Of a stretch of DNA of 15,041 bases, positions 1 through 5,751 are shown piece after piece. The notes below the pieces were generated by a model. That model was not told the origin of the DNA, did no database searches, and saw nothing but the letters and a program-made list of their open reading frames with translations. The translations under genes and the position numbers were made by a program. Position 1 is the first letter of the stretch. Each line of letters opens with the position of its first letter. Where the stretch lies: NCBI GenBank assembly GCA_030823965.1, contig JAVBYP010000070.1, forward strand, positions 1 through 15,041. Reading direction: 5' to 3'. This DNA comes from Sideroxydans sp. GTDB taxonomy: Bacteria > Pseudomonadota > Gammaproteobacteria > Burkholderiales > Gallionellaceae.

Positions 1-270
1 AAGGTTGCCGTTCTCATCCGCCCATTCGTCCCAGATGCTGACGCCGTTCTCTTTCAGATACTTGGTGTTGGTGCTGCCCTGCAGGAACCACAGCAATTCA
101 TGCACGATGGATTTGAGGTGGCACTTCTTGGTGGTGACCAATGGAAAACCTGCTTGCAGATCGAAACGCATCTGGTAGCCGAACACGCTGGTCGTGCCAG
201 TGCCGGTGCGGTCGGATTTGTAGGTCCCGTTCGTTTGGACGTGCTGCATCAAATCTAGGTATTGGCGCAT
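1..270 (-). CDS. thyA: Thymidylate synthase, N-terminal part (cut by window edge)
   Basis: Reading the minus strand from the ATG at 268-270 gives 90 uninterrupted codons to the window edge. The protein begins [11 protein letters not shown] and contains the folate/dUMP-site segment SDRTGTGT, then [29 protein letters not shown] and [10 protein letters not shown]. These line up without gaps with the first 90 residues of E. coli ThyA (264 aa), so about a third of the gene is visible. The enzyme methylates dUMP to dTMP in the cytoplasm, using methylene-tetrahydrofolate. The catalytic Cys lies in the missing part. The gene is divergent from the aminopeptidase gene at 320, and the 49-bp gap must hold both promoters. 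Only a weak purine-rich stretch (AAGGG) precedes the ATG. The identification is very secure; only the C-terminus is unknown. Confidence 0.97.
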   Translation of the reverse strand, partial: MRQYLDLMQHVQTNGTYKSDRTGTGTTSVFGYQMRFDLQAGFPLVTTKKCHLKSIVHELLWFLQGSTNTKYLKENGVSIWDEWADENGNL

Positions 271-281
271 GGTGTAGCCCT

Positions 282-287
282 TATAAT
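282..287 (+). promoter_or_regulatory. Candidate -10 box for the aminopeptidase gene
   Basis: TATAAT is a perfect match to the sigma-70 -10 consensus and lies 33 bp before the ATG at 320. The expected -35 position, around 259-265, is inside thyA and holds only a weak TATTGG/ATTGGC. On the other strand the same A/T core reads TATAAG, so the two divergent genes may share this melting region. This is inferred from sequence only. Confidence 0.4.
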
Positions 288-319
288 CGCGGCGTTCTGT
301 GACTTAATTCGAGGATGCA

Positions 320-1759
320 ATGCTAGCACAATTGACCCTGTTTCCTGCCCTGCCAAAGACCTTCAACGCTACTCATCTGCTGGTGCTGATGCCCAAGGCA
401 AAGACGCTACAAAAAGACATTCCCTACGGTGACCTACTGGCTGCGACGCTCAAACGACGCGATATGAAAGCGGAAGAACTCGCGAAGTCTCCCGTTGCCG
501 CTAATACGGAGAAAGGCGCGCTGGTGGTGTGGGCGATGATGGATGCAGCGAAGGACACCTTTGGCTTGCAGACTCAGGTGCGTAAGGCGATGCAACCTTT
601 GTTGGATGAGCATCCCAAAGAATTGAGCATCGTCGTCACCGGGATGAATGTGCAGCGCGAAGCAGAGCTTGCCGTCTACGGTGTGTGGGTCAACGGTGCA
701 TTGTTGCCTGTGAGTAAGAAGAAAGATGAGCGCAAGGCGTTGCAGAAGATCGCGCTGTACGGGTGTGGCGACAATAAGGCATTTGATGCCTTGAAAGCCC
801 AAGCTGCAGGCAACTTGCTGTGTCGCGAATTGACGGTGTTGCCGCCCAACGAATTGACGCCGGGTTCGTACCGTCAGCGCGTGAAGAAGTTGGCGCAAGA
901 GAACAAGTGGAAGCACGAAGAGTTCGATATGAAGGCGCTGCGCAAGATGGGCGCGGGGGCCTTCGTGGCCGTGGCGCAGGGCAGCCACGATGAGGATGCT
1001 GCCATCGTTCATCTCTCGTACAAACACCCCAAAGCGAAACAGACCGTCGCGCTGGTGGGCAAAGGCATCTGTTTCGATACGGGCGGCCACAATCTGAAAC
1101 CGTCGCGTTACATGCTCAATATGCATGAGGACATGAACGGCTCGGCGGTGAGTCTGGGCATTCTATTGGCGGCCTCGCAACAGAAACTGCCGGTGAACAT
1201 CGACTGCTGGTTGGCGCTGGCGCAGAACCACATCAGCCCCAAAGCCTACAAGCAGAACGACATCGTGAAGGCGCTGAATGGTACGCACATCGAAGTGATG
1301 CATACCGATGCCGAAGGGCGCATGGTGTTGGCGGATACCTTGACGCTAGCATCGCGCGCGAAACCCGATCTGATGATCGACTTCGCCACGCTCACCGGCA
1401 GCATGGCGATGGCCTTGGGTGCGCGCTACAGCGGAGTGTTCGCGACGACAGACGAGTTGGCGCAGAGGGCGGTGAGTACGAGCAAGCAAGTGGGCGAACG
1501 TCTGTGCGCCTTCCCGCAGGATGAGGATTACGAACCCGCGCTGGATTCTAAAGTGGCAGACATCAAACAATGTACGTTGGACGGTGATGCCGACCACATC
1601 TTAGCGACCCGTTTCCTAAAACGTTTCGTTGAGAAAGATACGCCGTGGCTGCACGTCGACCTGTCGGCCAGCCGCTGCGAAGGCGGGCTGGGCGCAGTGG
1701 CGAGCGAGGTGAATGGGTTCGGCGTGGCGTGGGGCTTGAAGATGCTCTCTTTTCACTAA
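320..1759 (+). CDS. M17 leucyl aminopeptidase family protein (PepA-like)
   Basis: This 479-residue cytosolic metallopeptidase should release N-terminal amino acids from peptides. The N-terminal ~160 residues are divergent, as is usual for M17. The C-terminal catalytic domain holds every expected metal and active-site residue: Lys248 and Asp253 in VGKGICFD, Lys260 in NLKP, Asp271 in the EDMNGSA segment, and Asp330, Glu332 and Arg334 in the signature. The signature reads HTDAEGRM instead of the usual NTDAEGRL, and GGHNLKP replaces the more common GG-S-(I/L)-KP. This points to a PepA-like subfamily rather than PepA itself, so no symbol is given. GAGG at 311-314 is a good ribosome site for the ATG at 320; the ATG at 315 reaches a stop after three codons. 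No terminator follows. The two-zinc mechanism is known for the family; the substrate is unknown. Confidence 0.93.
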   Translation: MLAQLTLFPALPKTFNATHLLVLMPKAKTLQKDIPYGDLLAATLKRRDMKAEELAKSPVAANTEKGALVVWAMMDAAKDTFGLQTQVRKAMQPLLDEHPKELSIVVTGMNVQREAELAVYGVWVNGALLPVSKKKDERKALQKIALYGCGDNKAFDALKAQAAGNLLCRELTVLPPNELTPGSYRQRVKKLAQENKWKHEEFDMKALRKMGAGAFVAVAQGSHDEDAAIVHLSYKHPKAKQTVALVGKGICFDTGGHNLKPSRYMLNMHEDMNGSAVSLGILLAASQQKLPVNIDCWLALAQNHISPKAYKQNDIVKALNGTHIEVMHTDAEGRMVLADTLTLASRAKPDLMIDFATLTGSMAMALGARYSGVFATTDELAQRAVSTSKQVGERLCAFPQDEDYEPALDSKVADIKQCTLDGDADHILATRFLKRFVEKDTPWLHVDLSASRCEGGLGAVASEVNGFGVAWGLKMLSFH

Positions 1760-1794
1760 GTTGTGGCGAAAATATATATAGGCCTTCATGCTCA

Positions 1795-1824
1795 TTGCTT
1801 TTGCTGTCGGCGTTTTGCTACTAT
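1795..1824 (+). promoter_or_regulatory. Weak candidate promoter for the DUF3015 gene
   Basis: TTGCTT (1795-1800) and TACTAT (1819-1824) are separated by 18 bp, with three and four matches to the sigma-70 hexamers. They lie in the 123-bp gap after the aminopeptidase gene, leaving a leader of about 50 nt. The gap also contains an AT run at 1771-1780. Some promoter is needed here, because the downstream gene looks highly expressed, but this exact choice is tentative. Confidence 0.3.
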
Positions 1825-1882
1825 CGAATCGCCGTTTGAAAAGGCACTTTCGTAGTCCATCAACTCTCTAAGGGGGAATCAT

Positions 1883-2347
1883 ATGAAATCTGCAATGAAG
1901 AAAACGCTTTTGGCTTTGTCTTTGTCTGTTGCTACTATGGGTGCGAATGCTTCAACAACTCAAGATGCGGCAGGTTGCGGCGTCGGTACAATGGTTTTCA
2001 AAGATAAGACCGGCTTGGTGTACAGCCTGTTGGCTGGTACCACTAACGGTATGTTGTTCAGCTCGGTTTCTATGACCATGGGTATCCTGAATTGCCCGGA
2101 ATCTGCTTCCATCAAGGGAAAGATCGCCACCTTCATCGACTTCAACAAGCAACAGTTGGCTGTTGAGGCCGCACAAGGCCAAGGTGAGCATCTGGCAGCA
2201 TTGGTCGACATGTATGGCGTGAAGGAATCTGATCGTGCAGCTGCGACCAGCGCCCTGAAGGCTAACCAAGCTTCTATCTTCAGCGGCGCTAGCACTGCTG
2301 AGATCCAAGCCGCTGTGACTCAGACTCTGCAAGCTTTCGTTTCCTAA
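1883..2347 (+). CDS. Secreted DUF3015 family protein
   Basis: This 154-residue protein has a clear Sec signal peptide: MKSAMKK, a hydrophobic stretch, and a cleavage-like ANA/S after residue 23. The mature part starts with the DUF3015 hallmark: a GCG-x-G segment (Cys32), a hydrophobic patch, AGTTNG at 51-56, and a second Cys (Cys71) after a TMGILNC segment. The two cysteines could form a periplasmic disulfide. The C-terminal half is predicted helical and Ala/Gln-rich. The ribosome site AGGGGG at 1871-1876 is strong, a perfect terminator follows, and codon use favours GCT, GGT, CTG and AAG, all of which suggest high expression. The family has no established function to my knowledge. A DUF4105 gene follows on the same strand. 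A start at Met5 is possible but would leave the same mature protein. Confidence 0.88.
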   Translation: MKSAMKKTLLALSLSVATMGANASTTQDAAGCGVGTMVFKDKTGLVYSLLAGTTNGMLFSSVSMTMGILNCPESASIKGKIATFIDFNKQQLAVEAAQGQGEHLAALVDMYGVKESDRAAATSALKANQASIFSGASTAEIQAAVTQTLQAFVS

Positions 2348-2363
2348 GATCGCTTGTTGTGCC

Positions 2364-2395
2364 AAAAAAGCCGAGGCTAAACACCTCGGCTTTTT
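2364..2395 (+). terminator. Rho-independent terminator after the DUF3015 gene
   Basis: A perfect 7-bp stem (2370-2376 with 2384-2390, GCCGAGG/CCTCGGC) has a 7-nt loop. It is flanked by AAAAAA on the left and TTTTT on the right, so the stem can extend by A-U pairs. It ends only 21 bp before the DUF4105 start codon, so either transcription reads through it or the next gene depends on a promoter overlapping it. Confidence 0.9.
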
Positions 2396-2416
2396 GTTGG
2401 GGATTCGAATCTTAAA

Positions 2417-4357
2417 ATGCGCACCTACTATCTCAACTTTAGCGTTTTATTGGCGACAGTCTTAGGCTTGTTCGTTGGGATGGGCCACGCTCAAGAGATG
2501 ACTGCGCAGCAGCAAGCGAGCATCGACACCATGTTGCGACTGGCTCAACAGGCGCACCTAAGTCAAAGTGCCGAGTGGCACAAGATCAATCAATACCATC
2601 CTACGCTCGGTGGCGTGAAAAGCCGTGTGGATGACCCCAGCTATTTCTTGGCGGCCAATGGCAAACGCGACCCGCAAGCTGAGCTGGATGCGACCATACG
2701 GACTGCCTATGACGAGGGTATGGCGGAGCAGAGCAGACAGCCCAAGTTGTGTCGTTGGGTAGCGCGTTATCAATATCTCAGCCGTAGTATGAAGGAGTAC
2801 GGTTTCGACTATCCTGCGCCGCGTTGTGAAGGCTTCGAACGTTGGAAGTCTGGCTTGGCACGCGACCATGTCACGATGATCTTTGCTTCCATCTATCTCA
2901 ATAGCCCCGCCTCGATGTACGGTCACATCTTCATGCGTTTCGATAGCGCAAAGGCGGGGGAATTCAATCGACTCAGTGATGCGACAGTAGGATACACAGT
3001 GAATAGCGATGGAGAGGCTGGATTGGGTTTCTTGGTGAAGAGCGCAGTAGGCGGCTTTCCTGGCAACTTCGTCTCCGTGCCCTATTTCATGAAGGTGCGC
3101 GAGTACGCCGATCTGGAGAATCGCGACCTCTGGGAATATCAGACCGACTTCACGCCAGAAGAGATCGACAAGATGCACGCCTTCATCTGGGAGCAGAGCT
3201 TCACCTACGTCGATTACTACTTCGCCGATGACAACTGCGCCTTGATCTTGCTGGCGACATTGGAAGCGGGGCGGCCAGAGTTGGAATTGATCGCATCGGC
3301 TAAGCCGTGGTTAGCACCATTGGATACCGTCAAAATCTTGCGAGATGCCAAGGTGGTGACCAAGAAGCGTTATCGTCCTTCGCAATACAGCACACTCATT
3401 TCCAACGTCGAGCGTGCGCCTGATGCGGTGCGCGAACAAGCAGTCGCGCTCGCCCACAGCTTGAAACTGCCCGAGGCGATAGCGGGAGCGAATGCGCAAG
3501 AACAGGCTCAGTTGCTCGACCTAGCGTTGGGTGTATTGGAATATGAGCGTAACCAAAAGAATTCAGAGCAAGAGGCTGCACCGCTCAACCAATTCCAACT
3601 CAAGCTGGCGATGCTGCGCAGCAAAGTGGATGCATCGGCTACCTATCAACCCGCGCCCACACCGCGCCAAAGCCCAGATGAAGGGCATGACTCTTTCCGT
3701 CTCGGTATGGGCTTGGGGCAAGTGGATGGAGTGGGCTATGGGCAACTCAACGCGCGCTTGGTGTATCACGATGGACTCGACCCCAACGCAGGCTTCTCTC
3801 CCGGAGTGAGTTCCAAGATCGGCGACTTGTATCTGCGCTTCAACGACAAGCAGATCCGCTTCGAGCGTCTCGACCTGTTCGAGGTCTTCTTGCCTTCGGT
3901 GCGTACAGCTTGGTATCGCCCACTGACCATCAAAGCCAACATCTCTGTGCGTCGCGAGGTGCAGCGTGATGCTGCGTTGGCACCCACCGTGTTCCGTATC
4001 GAATTGGGTGCGGGCGAAGGCTATCGCATCAGCGAACATAGTCAGATGTTCATCATCGCCGACACTATCACGCGACTACGAGGTGGGGCATCAAGCTTTG
4101 CTGCAGGCCCCGTCGTTGGATGGATGTGGCAACCCGAAGCAAGATGGCGCGCAGAAGCGAGTGCGGGAGCTTTCTGGAATGCAGCAGGTAGTCGCCGCGA
4201 TACCGGGGTCTATCGTTTGACCGCAGGAGTCGCGTGGGATGTGTTCGATAATCAGAACAACGTCCGACTCAATGTCTCACGTCAAACAACGAGCAAGGGT
4301 GGCGATGTATTGGATAGTTATTCCGACGTGCAACTGGCTTACTTCCACTACTTCTAA
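2417..4357 (+). CDS. DUF4105 (Lnb_N-type) periplasmic domain protein with C-terminal barrel-like region
   Basis: This 646-residue envelope protein has a Sec signal peptide ending near GHA/Q (residue 25). Residues ~30-290 are the DUF4105 region: Cys112 and Cys137 may pair, SMYGH at 166-170 and DDNC at 271-274 are the conserved motifs, and aromatic-rich blocks lie between them (WEYQTDF, FTYVDYYF). A His followed by a later Asn-Cys recalls a papain/NlpC-like thiol site, but this is inference. Residues ~425-646 alternate Gly/aromatic strands and end in YFHYF with a C-terminal Phe, as in outer-membrane barrels. A periplasmic domain anchored by a barrel is therefore likely. A GGGGA at 2399-2403 is the probable ribosome site, 13 bp from the ATG and directly after the terminator. 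The function is unknown. It may work with the DUF3015 protein just upstream. Confidence 0.85.
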   Translation: MRTYYLNFSVLLATVLGLFVGMGHAQEMTAQQQASIDTMLRLAQQAHLSQSAEWHKINQYHPTLGGVKSRVDDPSYFLAANGKRDPQAELDATIRTAYDEGMAEQSRQPKLCRWVARYQYLSRSMKEYGFDYPAPRCEGFERWKSGLARDHVTMIFASIYLNSPASMYGHIFMRFDSAKAGEFNRLSDATVGYTVNSDGEAGLGFLVKSAVGGFPGNFVSVPYFMKVREYADLENRDLWEYQTDFTPEEIDKMHAFIWEQSFTYVDYYFADDNCALILLATLEAGRPELELIASAKPWLAPLDTVKILRDAKVVTKKRYRPSQYSTLISNVERAPDAVREQAVALAHSLKLPEAIAGANAQEQAQLLDLALGVLEYERNQKNSEQEAAPLNQFQLKLAMLRSKVDASATYQPAPTPRQSPDEGHDSFRLGMGLGQVDGVGYGQLNARLVYHDGLDPNAGFSPGVSSKIGDLYLRFNDKQIRFERLDLFEVFLPSVRTAWYRPLTIKANISVRREVQRDAALAPTVFRIELGAGEGYRISEHSQMFIIADTITRLRGGASSFAAGPVVGWMWQPEARWRAEASAGAFWNAAGSRRDTGVYRLTAGVAWDVFDNQNNVRLNVSRQTTSKGGDVLDSYSDVQLAYFHYF

Positions 4358-4358
4358 A

Positions 4359-4426
4359 CGTCGTTCCCGCGAAGGCGGGAACCTAGGTTTGTTCTTAACT
4401 GGATCCCCGCCTGCGCGGGGATGACA
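4359..4426. repeat. Double-hairpin intergenic repeat, copy 1
   Basis: This is a 68-bp unit. Hairpin 1 has arms 4363-4370 and 4375-4382 (GTTCCCGC/GCGGGAAC) with loop GAAG. A 20-bp spacer starting CTAG and ending ACTGG follows. Hairpin 2 has arms 4403-4410 and 4415-4422 (ATCCCCGC/GCGGGGAT) with loop CTGC. GTC and GAC outside the hairpins can also pair. It sits between the convergent DUF4105 and yqaA-like genes and could serve as a two-way transcription stop, although there is no U-run. It has the same architecture as the copy at 5682-5749. Confidence 0.9.
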
Positions 4427-4440
4427 AACGAAATGCTCAT

Positions 4441-4854
4441 TTATAAAGATATCGCGACTATCCAATATCGTACGAACTTACCCGCCGCCATGAACAGCGC
4501 CGCCTTCCAAGGGTTCAGCCTTAACCATCCCGCTGCGATACAGAGTGCATCACCGATGAATGGCAGCCATGCGAACAACAATGCCGGTGTGCCGTAATTG
4601 CGCACCTTCTCCACATGCTTGAGTTGCTGAGTCATCGGCAACAGCCAACCCATGCCGAAGGACATCATTCCGCCGATCGTGTTGCCGAGTGTGCCGATGA
4701 TGAGCGCCGGCCAAAATAATTCAGGCTGCGCTTTTAAGGTGCCGATGAGGATAAGTTCAGAGCCGCCCGGAAGCAAAGTCGCGCCGAGCAAGCTGGAGAT
4801 GAACAAGCCCCACAGGCTGAGGTCGCTGGCGAAGAATTGGGAAAGAGATTCCAT
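4441..4854 (-). CDS. yqaA: YqaA family inner-membrane protein (DedA/VTT-related)
   Basis: This 137-residue integral membrane protein is close in length to E. coli YqaA (142 aa) and shares its landmarks: ATLLPGGSE at 25-33, a GTLGNTIGG segment at 54-62, WLPFIGDALCIAAGW at 96-110 and GKFVRY near the C-terminus. Several hydrophobic segments flank these, with re-entrant-loop-like Pro/Gly motifs typical of the DedA/VTT (SNARE-associated) superfamily, whose members are implicated in lipid transport and envelope homeostasis. YqaA itself is poorly characterised. No good Shine-Dalgarno precedes the ATG. Instead the hairpin repeat at 4862-4889 begins 7 bp upstream, filling most of the 40-bp gap to the DUF4197 gene. 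It probably belongs to the same transcript as DUF4197. The family call is secure; the molecular role is not. Confidence 0.9.
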   Translation of the reverse strand: MESLSQFFASDLSLWGLFISSLLGATLLPGGSELILIGTLKAQPELFWPALIIGTLGNTIGGMMSFGMGWLLPMTQQLKHVEKVRNYGTPALLFAWLPFIGDALCIAAGWLRLNPWKAALFMAAGKFVRYWIVAISL

Positions 4855-4861
4855 CTTGTAT

Positions 4862-4889
4862 CGTCATTCCGGCGTAGGCCAGAATGACG
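4862..4889. repeat. Single-hairpin relative of the intergenic repeat
   Basis: A 12-bp stem (4862-4873 with 4878-4889, CGTCATTCCGGC/GCCAGAATGACG) has one mismatched position and loop GTAG. The outer CGTCATTC/GAATGACG arms match the outer arms of the repeat family. It lies inside the 40-bp gap between the DUF4197 stop and the yqaA-like start, immediately upstream of that start codon, so in RNA it would form a hairpin next to the ribosome site. Confidence 0.85.
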
Positions 4890-4894
4890 GTAAT

Positions 4895-5656
4895 TCACTT
4901 CTTTAGTAACGCGCCGAAGACTTTCTTTGCCAATTCGCCCGTGGCTTGCATCGGATTGGCGCGGATCTCTTTCTCTTTCTCGGCGACCATCAAGAACAAG
5001 CCATCCATCGCGCGGCTGGTGATGTAGTCTTCCAGTGTCGCGTCGCTTTGTTTCACTAGGCCTAGTGTCGCCCCAGCGGTCGCGAAGCGGTTGTAGGTTT
5101 GAGCTAGGGCGACCTTTTGCATCGACTTGGTTACGATAGGTTTGAACTTTGCTGCCAGTGCGGCTTCGGTATTGCTGCGGAAATATTGCGTCGCCGCATC
5201 GTCCTTGCCCATCAAGATGTTCTTCGCATCGTTCACTGTCATGTTCGCCACCGCATTCAGTAGCAATACTTTTGCTTCTGGCACGGCAGCTTCGGCGGCG
5301 CGATTCATTGCCGTGTTGAGATCAGTGGCGTACCCACCTAATCCGAACTTGCGTAACTTGGCTTCAGCTTCCGTCAGATTGGCAGGAAGAGGGATGCGCA
5401 CTTTTGGATTGCCCAAGAAACCGTTGGTCTGCGCGAGGCCGACTACCGATGCTTCCGCACCTTGCGACAAAGCCTGCTTCAGACTGCCGATCTGTTCGGC
5501 TACCGAGAACTGATCGACCCCAGTGATTGGTGCGCTTTTCGACTTCGCCGCTCCCAATATCTGGATGCCTTGGTTGAGCGTGTTCTGATCAATGGAGCTG
5601 CAAGCAGACAAACTCAAGACACAAGCAGCGAACAATGTTTTTCTGAAAAGTCTCAT
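4895..5656 (-). CDS. DUF4197 family lipoprotein
   Basis: This 253-residue protein begins with a lipoprotein signal: MRLFRK, a hydrophobic core and lipobox LSAC with Cys19 as the predicted lipidated residue. A Ser-Ser-Ile follows, so it is not an obvious Asp+2 inner-membrane retention signal. The mature region has the DUF4197 pattern: a helical start with ALSQGAEASV, a VRIPLP segment near residue 86, a MNRAAEAAVPEAK segment, NDAKNILMG, and a C-terminal LEDYITSRAMDGLF stretch followed by a lysine-rich tail. All of it looks alpha-helical. GAGGG (minus strand, 5663-5667) is a clear ribosome site. The 95-bp gap from lpdA is mostly repeat copy 2, so no separate promoter is obvious. The protein's function is unknown; a periplasm-facing envelope role is inferred from the signal. 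Confidence 0.9.
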   Translation of the reverse strand: MRLFRKTLFAACVLSLSACSSIDQNTLNQGIQILGAAKSKSAPITGVDQFSVAEQIGSLKQALSQGAEASVVGLAQTNGFLGNPKVRIPLPANLTEAEAKLRKFGLGGYATDLNTAMNRAAEAAVPEAKVLLLNAVANMTVNDAKNILMGKDDAATQYFRSNTEAALAAKFKPIVTKSMQKVALAQTYNRFATAGATLGLVKQSDATLEDYITSRAMDGLFLMVAEKEKEIRANPMQATGELAKKVFGALLKK

Positions 5657-5681
5657 TTACGTCCCTCTGAGAGTTCAATTT

Positions 5682-5749
5682 CGTCGCTCCCGCGTAGGCG
5701 GGAGCCTAGTTGAATTACGCACTGGATTCCCGCCTGCGCGGGAATGACG
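5682..5749. repeat. Double-hairpin intergenic repeat, copy 2
   Basis: This is a 68-bp unit with the same layout as copy 1. CGTC comes first, then hairpin 1 (5686-5693 with 5698-5705, GCTCCCGC/GCGGGAGC, loop GTAG). A 20-bp spacer starting CTAG and ending ACTGG follows, then hairpin 2 (5726-5733 with 5738-5745, ATTCCCGC/GCGGGAAT, loop CTGC) and closing GACG. The outer CGTC/GACG pair, so the whole unit can fold as a cruciform. Arm differences from copy 1 are compensated on the other arm. It lies between the lpdA stop and the DUF4197 start. Confidence 0.92.
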
Positions 5750-5751
5750 AT

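Noticed and set aside
434..1126. 230-codon minus-strand ORF opposite the aminopeptidase gene
   Set aside because: It has an antisense-shadow composition and no family resemblance, and the opposite strand encodes a complete M17 enzyme.
1771..1780. AT run AATATATATA as a promoter -10
   Set aside because: No -35 hexamer lies at a workable distance and it is 100 bp from the next gene. TACTAT at 1819 is slightly better placed.
4359..5749. CRISPR-like array from the recurring GC-rich palindromes
   Set aside because: Copies are over 1 kb apart, with genes between them and no regular spacers or cas genes. They are dispersed intergenic repeats.
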